Part shown: in pieces, positions 44,457 through 52,360 of the stretch
Position numbering within the stretch: the stretch's first letter is position 1
Layout of the letters: every line of letters starts with the position of its first letter
Assembly: GCA_963678575.2 (NCBI GenBank)
Contig: CAXXHV010000002.1
Location: 2,046,001 to 2,110,000 of the forward strand
Reading direction: 5' to 3'
DNA length: 64,000 bases
Source: Pleomorphochaeta sp963678575
Lineage (GTDB): Bacteria; Spirochaetota; Spirochaetia; Sphaerochaetales; Sphaerochaetaceae
Notes under the pieces: generated by a model
The model's database searches: none
The model's input: the letters and a program-made list of their open reading frames with translations, nothing else
What the model was told of the DNA's origin: nothing
Program-made: the position numbers and the translations under genes

Positions 44457-44483
44457 GGTTGCCACACATTACGTGCGGCAACC
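44457..44483 (-). other. Stable hairpin between glnN and asnB
   Basis: Minus-strand GGTTGCC + GCAC pairs with GTGT + GGCAACC (11 bp, loop GTAAT). Only TTCT follows in the direction of transcription, so it may attenuate or be a processing site rather than a full terminator. Confidence 0.6.
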
Positions 44484-44529
44484 AAAAAACTAAAAAAATT
44501 GAACATATTCACTAATAATACAAAAAGTA

Positions 44530-46617
44530 TTACACCGAATATAAAAGCTCTCCATAAGTTGGTATAGGCCAACAATCTTTATCAACGATTAATTCTAATT
44601 CGTCTGCAAAAGATCTAATCTCACTCATTATTGGGAAGATTTTATCTTGATAGAAAACAGCTTGTTTGTTTTCATCTTCAATTGCTCTTGCCTGAATAAG
44701 TTCTTCTTCAATCAAATATACTTTCTCACTTAAACAATTCAATAACTGAGAAATTGTTTCAATTAAGCCCAACTGAGATTTAAGATCAACAGTAGGTAAA
44801 ACACCCTTTATCTTAGTAACCTCACCAGCAAGATTATTTAAATACTTATTACAAGCTGGGATTATCATTTTTCTAACCATGTCTGTCAAAGTTAGGGCTT
44901 CAATGTTAATTGTTTTTGAATAATGTTCATATAATACTGTAGCTCTACTATACAATTCAGCAGCACTTAATACTTTAAATTGTTCATACAATTCAATATT
45001 CTTCTTAGTAGTATAAGCTCCAATAGCTTGAACAGTTGTTTTTAGGTTACTTAAACCTCTAGCTTGAGCTTCTTCAACCCATTCAGCACTATAGTTATTA
45101 CCATTAAATACAATTCTCTTATGTTTTTCATAAGTTGATTTTACTAATTTGCTTAATTCAATTGTAAAGTCATCAGCTTTTTCTAATTCATCTGCAAACT
45201 CTTGAAGAACTTTAGCAACAGCTGTATTTAATACTGTATTAGGTGTTGAAACACTAGATGAACTACCTAACATTCTAAGTTCGAATTTATTTCCTGTAAA
45301 TGCAAAAGGCGAAGTTCTATTTCTATCTGTTGCATCTTTTACAAAGTCAGGTAATACATCAACTCCAAGAATCATATTTTCTTGCTTTTTGTCATCAAGT
45401 TTTCTACCATCAGCAATTGCTTCTAAAATTTCAAGTAAATCTGAACCAATGAACATACTTACAATTGCAGGTGGAGCTTCATTTGCACCTAATCTATGAT
45501 CATTTCCAGGAGATGCTACACTAGCTCTAAGAAGATCTTGATATTCATCAACTGCTTTAATTACAGCTACTAAGAATAATAAGAATTGAGCATTATCTTT
45601 AGGATTATCACCAGGTTCTAATAAATTCATATTAGTATCAGTTGAGATTGACCAGTTATTATGTTTACCTGAACCATTAACTCCCGCAAAAGGTTTTTCA
45701 TGTAATAAACATACTAAATTATGTTTATCAGCAATCTTTTTCATTATTTCCATAGTAAGTTGGTTGTGGTCACATGCTACATTTGTCGTTGTAAAAACAG
45801 GAGCCAACTCATGCTGAGCAGGAGATACTTCATTATGACGAGTCTTAGCATAAATACCTAACTTCCATAATTCTTTATCCAATTCTTGCATATATGCACT
45901 TACTCTTGGTTTTAATGAACCAAAATAATGATCATCTAACTCTTGACCTTTAGGTGCTCTAGCGCCTAATAAAGTTCTTCCAGTATATTTTAAATCAATT
46001 CTTTTATTGTATAGATCTTTATCAATTAAGAAATACTCTTGTTCTGGTCCAACAGTAGTTTGAACTCTATTAACATCGTGTCCAAATAATTTCAATATTC
46101 TTTTTGCTTGCTTATCAATAGCTTCCATACTTCTTAGTAAAGGAGTTTTTTTATCAAGAACAGCTCCACTATAAGAACAAAAAGCAGTTGGAATACAAAG
46201 TGTTTCATCTTTTATAAATGCATAACTTGTAGGATCCCATGCAGTATAACCTCTTGCTTCAAAAGTTGCTCTTAAGCCACCAGAAGGAAAAGAAGAAGCA
46301 TCAGGTTCACCTGTTACTAGATTTTTACCTGAAAAAGATAATATTACTTTGCCATCTTTTGTTGGATTAATAAAAGAATCATGTTTTTCTGCAGTAATAC
46401 CTGTTAAAGGTTGAAACCAGTGTGTGAAGTGAGTTGCCCCATTTTCTAAAGCCCACTCTTTCATAGCATGAGCTACTGAATTGGCAATATTTAAATCAAT
46501 TTCTTTACCTTGTCTAATTGTGTTTTTCAATGCAGTATAAACATCTTTAGGTAATCTTTCTTTCATTGCATCATCACCAAATACTGATGAGCCAAAATAA
46601 TCTGTTATTTTTTGCAT
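44530..46617 (-). CDS. glnN: Glutamine synthetase type III
   Basis: ATP-dependent amidation of glutamate to glutamine. At 695 residues it is the large GSIII type known from Bacteroides, cyanobacteria and some Firmicutes and spirochaetes. Visible signatures are the N-terminal block VFGDDAMKERLPKDVYTALKNT, the catalytic segments TVGPEQEYFLIDK, GVNGSGKHNNWSIST and ASPGNDHRLGANEAPPAIVS, and the C-terminal helical extension typical of type III. SD-like GAGAGGTG precedes the ATG. Transcription starts about 105 bp upstream and must pass a terminator with an ANTAR-type hairpin, so expression probably depends on the ANTAR protein encoded across the divergent region. Confidence 0.95.
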   Translation of the reverse strand: MQKITDYFGSSVFGDDAMKERLPKDVYTALKNTIRQGKEIDLNIANSVAHAMKEWALENGATHFTHWFQPLTGITAEKHDSFINPTKDGKVILSFSGKNLVTGEPDASSFPSGGLRATFEARGYTAWDPTSYAFIKDETLCIPTAFCSYSGAVLDKKTPLLRSMEAIDKQAKRILKLFGHDVNRVQTTVGPEQEYFLIDKDLYNKRIDLKYTGRTLLGARAPKGQELDDHYFGSLKPRVSAYMQELDKELWKLGIYAKTRHNEVSPAQHELAPVFTTTNVACDHNQLTMEIMKKIADKHNLVCLLHEKPFAGVNGSGKHNNWSISTDTNMNLLEPGDNPKDNAQFLLFLVAVIKAVDEYQDLLRASVASPGNDHRLGANEAPPAIVSMFIGSDLLEILEAIADGRKLDDKKQENMILGVDVLPDFVKDATDRNRTSPFAFTGNKFELRMLGSSSSVSTPNTVLNTAVAKVLQEFADELEKADDFTIELSKLVKSTYEKHKRIVFNGNNYSAEWVEEAQARGLSNLKTTVQAIGAYTTKKNIELYEQFKVLSAAELYSRATVLYEHYSKTINIEALTLTDMVRKMIIPACNKYLNNLAGEVTKIKGVLPTVDLKSQLGLIETISQLLNCLSEKVYLIEEELIQARAIEDENKQAVFYQDKIFPIMSEIRSFADELELIVDKDCWPIPTYGELLYSV

Positions 46618-46670
46618 ATCCGGAGCACCTCTCTTTCTATTCGATTAATTTAGTTTTTCAAAAAATGAAA

Positions 46671-46757
46671 ATAAAAAAAAGACACTGTAGCTCAATTAAG
46701 AACTACAGCGCCTTTGCTGTTACATAAACAAATACACTATTCATTTTTTTTTGTCAA
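46671..46757 (-). promoter_or_regulatory. glnN promoter and leader with ANTAR-type hairpin and terminator
   Basis: TTGACA (46752-46757), 17 bp, TATTTG (46729-46734), all on the minus strand. The first bases of the transcript form ACAGC-AAAGGC-GCTGT (46720-46705), a six-base loop with A1 and G4. Its loop and 3' arm are shared with the 5' arm of a 14-bp terminator (46713-46680, loop TTAATT) followed by T8. The same loop AAAGGC occurs in amt site 1. Confidence 0.83.
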
Positions 46758-46915
46758 CTATTTTATAAAACATTTTTTTATATAAATTTTATCAAAATTA
46801 ATTAATTTATTATCTGTAAAGAAATTAATTAAATAATTAAATTTTAAATAAAAAAATCAATATACATTTTATGCATAAACTTACATATAATATTAAATTT
46901 TTATAAAAAACATGC

Positions 46916-47043
46916 TAGACAAAATTCATCGATTTCAATAATATCTAGTATGACAAAGAAGTCAGTTTAGCAGAAATTTACATTTAAAATATAAAAAGAT
47001 TGAACAAAGACGTTCGTGGCTGGGGTAGCTACGGGCGTTTTTT
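46916..47043 (+). promoter_or_regulatory. Glutamate synthase operon promoter and dual-hexaloop ANTAR leader
   Basis: TAGACA (46916-46921), 17 bp, TAATAT (46939-46944). Hairpin P1: TGAC-AAAGAA-GTCA (46951-46964). Hairpin P2: GAAC-AAAGAC-GTTC (47002-47015). Both loops have A1 and G4. P2 overlaps the 5' arm of a 12-bp terminator (ACGTTCGTGGCT, 47010-47021, with AGCTACGGGCGT, 47027-47038, then T6). This is the full two-hairpin layout bound by ANTAR dimers. Confidence 0.85.
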
Positions 47044-47086
47044 CGTTTTTGACCTATTTGAATTATTTCAATAAGGAGAAAAAATA

Positions 47087-48187
47087 ATGGACCGAATAAA
47101 AAAAGAAGGCGAAATTAGAATCCCTTCAGGCTGTGCAATCAGCGGAATCTTCTCTAAAAAGGGAAGAAGATTCTCAGGACAAACTGCTATAGATTCTATT
47201 AAATTAATGCATAACAGATCCAATGGATTAGGTGGTGGATTTGCTGGTTATGGTATTTATCCTGAATACAAAGACTATTATGCATTTCATATTTTTTATA
47301 TGGATTCAGCAGCTAAAAAAGAATGTATGAAATTTTTAGAAGAGCATTTTGATTTAATCAATCTATCTAAAATTCCAACAAGAAAAATACCTTCAATTAC
47401 TGATGAACCTATGATTTGGAGATATTTTTTATCACCTTTACCAACTAAACTTGCTGAGAGTCAACTTGATGAACAAGAATATGTAGCAAGATGTACCATA
47501 AATGTTAATTCGAATATTAAAGGAGCATTTATTGTTTCTTCTGGAAAAAACATGGGAGTTTTTAAAGCTCAAGGTTATCCTGAAGATGTTGGTGAGTTTT
47601 ATAAACTAGAAGAATATAGTGGCTATAGTTGGACCGCCCATGGAAGATATCCAACAAACACTCCAGGCTGGTGGGGAGGCGCTCATCCGTTTTCTCTTCT
47701 AAATTATTCAGTTGTTCATAATGGAGAAATCTCAAGCTATGATGCAAATAGACGCTATATTGAAATGTTTGGCTATAGATGCAATTTACAAACTGATACT
47801 GAAGTAATTACTTATATGATTGATTTTTTAAATAGAAAGAAAAATATAAATTTAGAAAGAGTTGCTCATATTTTAGCTGCCCCTTTCTGGAGCACAATTG
47901 AAAGAATGGATGAACAACAAAAAAATGAATATAAGTATTTAAGAAATAACTATGAAAGTTTCCTAGTCACAGGACCATTTTCAATTATTGTAAGTTACGA
48001 TAAAGGATTAATGGCTTTAAACGATAGACTAAAACTTCGCTCTCTTGTTGTTGGGACAAAAGACGATATGGTTTATATGGCAAGTGAAGAAGAAGCAATC
48101 AGAGTAATTGCCCCTGATTTAGATTCAATCTATTTTCCAAAAGGTGGAGAACCTTACATTGTTGAATTAGATGAGGAGGTTCGATAA
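47087..48187 (+). CDS. Glutamate synthase, glutamine amidotransferase subunit (archaeal-type split enzyme)
   Basis: Class II glutamine amidotransferase of 366 residues that frees ammonia from glutamine for glutamate synthesis. The catalytic Cys is in IPSGCAISGIF (about residue 16), so a short N-terminal propeptide should be removed. Later blocks: NRSNGLGGGFAGYGIYPEY, SWTAHGRYPTNTPGWWGGAH and VVHNGEISSYDANRRY are the substrate-binding segments of GltB amidotransferase domains. It is the first gene of a six-gene operon in which GltB is split into three proteins. SD AAGGAG precedes the ATG. Confidence 0.9.
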   Translation: MDRIKKEGEIRIPSGCAISGIFSKKGRRFSGQTAIDSIKLMHNRSNGLGGGFAGYGIYPEYKDYYAFHIFYMDSAAKKECMKFLEEHFDLINLSKIPTRKIPSITDEPMIWRYFLSPLPTKLAESQLDEQEYVARCTINVNSNIKGAFIVSSGKNMGVFKAQGYPEDVGEFYKLEEYSGYSWTAHGRYPTNTPGWWGGAHPFSLLNYSVVHNGEISSYDANRRYIEMFGYRCNLQTDTEVITYMIDFLNRKKNINLERVAHILAAPFWSTIERMDEQQKNEYKYLRNNYESFLVTGPFSIIVSYDKGLMALNDRLKLRSLVVGTKDDMVYMASEEEAIRVIAPDLDSIYFPKGGEPYIVELDEEVR

Positions 48188-48192
48188 ATTTT

Positions 48193-49698
48193 ATGAAAGT
48201 TAATTTAATACAAAGTGAATATGAAGTAATTAGGGATCAACATAGATGTATCAATTGCAGACTTTGCGAAAAGCAATGTTCAAATGGTGTAAACTATTAT
48301 GATAGTAAATTAAAGATGATGTTAAGTGATGAATCAAAATGCGTTAATTGTCATAGATGCGTTTCAGTATGTCCAACAAATGCATTAAAAATAGTAAAAT
48401 CAGATCACTGTTTTAAAACAAATGCTAACTGGAGTTACCATGACATTACTAACATTTATCGCCAAGCAAAAACTGGAGGAGTACTTCTATCTTCAATGGG
48501 AACACCAAAAGAATACCCCGTTTATTGGGATAAAATATTAATTAATGCTTCTCAAGTTACAAATCCTTCAATTGACCCTCTAAGAGAACCAATGGAAACA
48601 AGGACTTTCTTAGGGAAAAAGAAATTAGATATTGAATATGATGAAAACAATAATATTATAACAAAAACAAAGCCTCAAATGGAATTAAGTGTTCCAATAA
48701 TGTTTAGTGCAATGAGTTATGGTTCCATTAGTTATAATGCACATAAAGCTTTAGCAACTGCTGCTCAAGAACTTGGTATTTTTTATAACACAGGTGAAGG
48801 TGGATTGCATGAAGATTTCTATGTATATGGAGAAAACACTATTGTTCAAGTAGCTTCTGGAAGATTTGGTGTTCATGCAAAATATCTTGAAGCTGGAAAA
48901 GCTATAGAAATAAAAATGGGACAAGGTGCAAAACCTGGAATTGGCGGTCATCTACCTGGAAGAAAAATTACTGAAGAAGTTTCTAAAACTAGAATGATTC
49001 CTGTTGGAAGTGACGCTATTTCACCTGCTCCTCATCACGATATTTATTCAATTGAAGATTTAAGACAATTGGTTTATATGCTTAAGGAAACCACTAATTA
49101 TAAAAAACCAATAATAGTTAAAATTGCAGCAGTTCACAATGTTGGAGCAATTGCTAGCGGTATAGCCCGTTGTGGTGCAGATATAATTGTTATAGATGGT
49201 TTTAGAGGTGGTACTGGTGCTGCTCCTCTTAGAATTAGAGACAATGTTGGTATCCCTATTGAATTAGCACTAGCTGCAGTTGATACAAGACTGAGAGAAG
49301 AAGGAATTCGTAACGAAGTAAGTTTAGTAGCAGGTGGAACAATTAGATCTTCTGCAGATGTAATAAAAGCAATTGCTCTTGGAGCTGATGCTGTTTACAT
49401 TGCAACAAGTGCATTAATTGCTCTTGGTTGTCATTTATGTAGAAGTTGTCATTTAGGAAAATGTAACTGGGGTATTGCAACTCAAATAAAAGAACTTGAA
49501 GAAAGATTAGATCCTGAAGAAGGTGCTGCTAATCTAGTTAACTTAGTAACCGCTTGGTCAAGAGAAATCAAAGAAATGATGGGTGGTATGGGAATCAATT
49601 CAATTGAAGCTTTAAAAGGTAATAGATTGATGCTAAGAGGAATTGGATTAAGTCAAAAAGAATTAGAGATTCTCGGAATTCAACATGCCGGAGAATAG
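48193..49698 (+). CDS. Glutamate synthase, FMN/synthase subunit with ferredoxin domain
   Basis: Central synthase domain (501 residues), converting 2-oxoglutarate plus ammonia to glutamate with electrons from reduced ferredoxin or a flavoprotein partner. N-terminal double [4Fe-4S] module: CINCRLCEKQC and CVNCHRCVSVCP (about residues 18-65). The FMN-binding TIM barrel contains GEGGLHEDF, KMGQGAKPGIGGHLPG, and VIDGFRGGTGAAPL; the [3Fe-4S] cysteines are in CHLCRSCHLGKC (about 417-428). The domain order matches archaeal-type GltB. It follows the amidotransferase gene by 5 bp; no NADPH subunit is adjacent, which suggests ferredoxin as donor. Confidence 0.9.
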   Translation: MKVNLIQSEYEVIRDQHRCINCRLCEKQCSNGVNYYDSKLKMMLSDESKCVNCHRCVSVCPTNALKIVKSDHCFKTNANWSYHDITNIYRQAKTGGVLLSSMGTPKEYPVYWDKILINASQVTNPSIDPLREPMETRTFLGKKKLDIEYDENNNIITKTKPQMELSVPIMFSAMSYGSISYNAHKALATAAQELGIFYNTGEGGLHEDFYVYGENTIVQVASGRFGVHAKYLEAGKAIEIKMGQGAKPGIGGHLPGRKITEEVSKTRMIPVGSDAISPAPHHDIYSIEDLRQLVYMLKETTNYKKPIIVKIAAVHNVGAIASGIARCGADIIVIDGFRGGTGAAPLRIRDNVGIPIELALAAVDTRLREEGIRNEVSLVAGGTIRSSADVIKAIALGADAVYIATSALIALGCHLCRSCHLGKCNWGIATQIKELEERLDPEEGAANLVNLVTAWSREIKEMMGGMGINSIEALKGNRLMLRGIGLSQKELEILGIQHAGE

Positions 49699-49720
49699 CA
49701 AGTACTAACAGGAGAAAAAT

Positions 49721-50449
49721 ATGCAAAAAATAACAGTTAACCATATGAGTTTTAAGCAATTAAACAGCTTAATTCGAGTTGAAAATGAAAATACTTTCGA
49801 ATTAGATGAGGTTCATGGCCAGCGATTTATTGCAGCAGGAATGGAAAATAAAAATATTACAATTAATGGAATTCCAGGAAATGCATTAGGTGCATGTTTA
49901 GATAAAGGAAGTAGAATATTTGTAAAAAATGATTGCCAAGATGCAACTGGTGATACCATGAATGAAGGTGAAATCATAATTTGTGGAAACTGTGGTGATA
50001 CAGCAGGTTACTCAATGAGAGGTGGAAAGATTTTTATTAAAGAATCTGCTGGTTATAGAGCAGGAATTCATATGAAAGAATATAAAGACGAAAAACCTGT
50101 ACTAATCATTGGCGATAGAGCCGGAAGTTTTTTAGGAGAATACCTTGCAGGTGGATTAATCATTGTATTAGGAATAAACCAAAAAGGAAAATGCCCTGTT
50201 GGAAATTTCTGTGGTACAGGTATGCATGGCGGGAAAATATTTCTAAGAACTGATGAATTACCTAAAGATTTACCTAAGCAAGTAGTCTACAGAAAAGCAA
50301 CAAAAAAGGATCTTCTATCAATAAAAACAGTAATAAATCAATTTTGTAAAGAATTTTCCTTTGACAAAGATGATATTTTTAAGGCAAACTTTTATATATT
50401 AGAACCAAACTCAACATTACCATATAAACAGCATTATACTGCAATATAA
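49721..50449 (+). CDS. Glutamate synthase, GXGXG (GltB C-terminal) subunit
   Basis: Right-handed beta-helix domain that in GltB supports channelling between the amidotransferase and synthase sites. Repeated glycine steps are visible: IPGNALGACLDKGSRIFV, GDTMNEGEIIICGNCGDTAG, MRGGKIFIKESAGYRAGIHM and GRAGSFLGEYLAGGLIIVLG-type sequence around residues 40-165. 242 residues. SD AGGAG. Third piece of the split enzyme, directly upstream of glnA. Confidence 0.9.
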   Translation: MQKITVNHMSFKQLNSLIRVENENTFELDEVHGQRFIAAGMENKNITINGIPGNALGACLDKGSRIFVKNDCQDATGDTMNEGEIIICGNCGDTAGYSMRGGKIFIKESAGYRAGIHMKEYKDEKPVLIIGDRAGSFLGEYLAGGLIIVLGINQKGKCPVGNFCGTGMHGGKIFLRTDELPKDLPKQVVYRKATKKDLLSIKTVINQFCKEFSFDKDDIFKANFYILEPNSTLPYKQHYTAI

Positions 50450-50462
50450 TTTAGGAGGCACT

Positions 50463-51746
50463 ATGGCTAACTTGCAATATGAAATATCAAGTTTCATAGA
50501 AGAAAATAATGTAAAGTTCGTTAGATTAGCTTTTTGTGATATCTTAGGAAATCTTAGAAATATTTCAATAAGTAGTGATGAATTAGAAAGAGCATTCAAT
50601 ACTGGAATATCTTTTGATGCTTCATCAATTAAAGGCTTTTTAACTGTTGAAGAAAGCGACTTATTATTATTTCCAGATCCTGAAACTTTGCAAGTATTAC
50701 CATGGCGCCCTTCAAGTGGAAAAGTTGTAATGATGTTTTGTGATATTAAATATCCTGATTTAACCCCTTTTGAAGGAGATGGACGAAATCTTGTAAAAAA
50801 ATTTGTAAAAAAAGCAAATAAACAAGGCTTTACATTTAAAATAGGTAGTGAATGTGAATTTTACTTATTTAAATTAAATGAAGATGGAAATCCTAGTTTT
50901 ATCCCATTAGATAATGGAACTTATTTAGATGTCGCACCTTTTGATAAGGGAGAAAACATTAGAAGAGAAATATGCTTAACCCTTCAAGATATGGGATTTC
51001 ACACTGAAAGATCACATCATGAAAGTGGCCCTGGGCAAATGGAAGTTGACTTTACTTATGGCAATTTACTAAACTCTGCAGATAATTTGATTACTTTTAA
51101 AAGCGTAGTAAGATCAACTGCAACTCTAAATGGATTATTTGCTTCATTTTTACCAAAACCATTAAAGAATAAAAGTGGAAATGGAATGCATGTAAATATA
51201 TCAATTAGATCTGAAGAAAAAGTAGATAACGATCAAATTAGAGAGAATATGGTCGCTGGAATATTAAATAGACTTAGAGAAATTACAATTTTTTCTTCTC
51301 CTCTATATAATTCATATGAAAGACTTGGACATTTTGAAGCACCTAAAAGGATTGGCTGGGGATATGGCAACAGATCTACAACAATAAGAATACCTAAAGC
51401 AAAAGGTAGATATAGTAGATTAGAAGTTAGAACTCCCGATACTGCCGCTAATCCATATCTTATATATACTCTAATATGTGAAGCTGCATTAGAAGGAATA
51501 GAAAATAATCTAAAACCTAATAATTTAGTTAATATTAATGCTTTTGAAATTAATGAAGGAGAATTTCTTCCTTCAAAGATGGAAGAAGCAATAAAAATAG
51601 CTGAAGAAAGTGAGTTTTTAAAAAAGGTATTACCAAGTATACTTCTCAAAGCTTATCTAAAAATTAAAAAAGCTGAATTAGAAGAATACAAGAAATGTGA
51701 GCATACAAGTACATTAACAGAGGAAAATTATTTCCCGATATACTAA
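50463..51746 (+). CDS. glnA: Glutamine synthetase type I
   Basis: Second glutamine synthetase of the window (427 residues, GSI-alpha-like length, no adenylylation-site loop as in the enteric enzyme). Catalytic blocks: SIKGFLTVEESDLLLFPD (N-terminal Glu latch region), FKIGSECEFYLF, ERSHHESGPGQMEVDF, KNKSGNGMHVNIS and RLEVRTPDTAANPYL. The operon places it next to glutamate synthase (GS-GOGAT cycle) and the ANTAR regulator. SD TAGGAGG. Having GSI and GSIII on either side of one divergent control region suggests different nitrogen conditions for each, although both leaders carry ANTAR-type hairpins. Confidence 0.94.
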   Translation: MANLQYEISSFIEENNVKFVRLAFCDILGNLRNISISSDELERAFNTGISFDASSIKGFLTVEESDLLLFPDPETLQVLPWRPSSGKVVMMFCDIKYPDLTPFEGDGRNLVKKFVKKANKQGFTFKIGSECEFYLFKLNEDGNPSFIPLDNGTYLDVAPFDKGENIRREICLTLQDMGFHTERSHHESGPGQMEVDFTYGNLLNSADNLITFKSVVRSTATLNGLFASFLPKPLKNKSGNGMHVNISIRSEEKVDNDQIRENMVAGILNRLREITIFSSPLYNSYERLGHFEAPKRIGWGYGNRSTTIRIPKAKGRYSRLEVRTPDTAANPYLIYTLICEAALEGIENNLKPNNLVNINAFEINEGEFLPSKMEEAIKIAEESEFLKKVLPSILLKAYLKIKKAELEEYKKCEHTSTLTEENYFPIY

Positions 51747-51759
51747 AGGTTAATTAATA

Positions 51760-52341
51760 GTGTTTGAATTTGAAAAAATTTTAATAGTATCACCAAATGG
51801 AAAAGGTCATATGAACTTAAAGTCACTTCTCAATGAAAATGGAGTGACAGGGTCAATGACCTCTTGTTTTTCATGCAGCAAAGCTAGACAAGAAATTTTA
51901 TCAGTTGATTTTAATTTAATAATTATTGATGCTCCATTAAATGATGAAAATGGAATTGATTTGGCTAAAAGTATAACAAGAGATTCCATTTCTACTGTTT
52001 TATTGTTAGTTGAAGAAAGATATATTGGAGATATTGCTTCAAGAGTTTATAAAGATGGGGTTTTAGTACTTGGCAAACCCATCAATTCTCCACTATTATT
52101 CCAAAGTCTTGTGCTATGCAATTCAATTAATATTAGATTAAGAGGTATAGCCACAGAAAATAAGAAATTAAGAAAAAAATTAGAAGAAATAAAACTCATA
52201 AATAGAGCTAAATTTTTAATTATTGAACATTTAAAATTGGATGAACAAAAAGCCCATAGATATTTAGAGAAAAGAGCTATGGATCAAAGAAAAAGTAAAG
52301 GGGATATTGCAAAAGAAATCCTCAAAACATATCAACAATAA
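51760..52341 (+). CDS. ANTAR-domain antitermination regulator with degenerate receiver
   Basis: RNA-binding response-regulator-like protein (193 residues). Residues about 1-120 form a receiver fold: an Asp in FNLIIIDAPLND occupies the phospho-acceptor position and the lysine in VLGKPINSP is kept, but the acidic pair after strand 1 is missing (ILIVSPNG instead of VDD). A coiled linker leads to the ANTAR domain (about 140-190): INRAKFLIIEHLKLDEQKAH followed by RYLEKRAM and IAKEIL, matching AmiR, NasR and EutV. ANTAR domains bind paired hexaloop hairpins and prevent terminator formation. Four such leaders lie nearby. GTG start, AAAGG 10 bases upstream. Sensor partner not in the window. Confidence 0.92.
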   Translation: MFEFEKILIVSPNGKGHMNLKSLLNENGVTGSMTSCFSCSKARQEILSVDFNLIIIDAPLNDENGIDLAKSITRDSISTVLLLVEERYIGDIASRVYKDGVLVLGKPINSPLLFQSLVLCNSINIRLRGIATENKKLRKKLEEIKLINRAKFLIIEHLKLDEQKAHRYLEKRAMDQRKSKGDIAKEILKTYQQ

Positions 52342-52360
52342 AATATTGTAGGAGAGAACA

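Noticed and set aside
44401..44529. Hairpin before asnB as an ANTAR-controlled terminator
   Set aside because: Loop is five bases (GTAAT) and there is no T-run in the direction of transcription.
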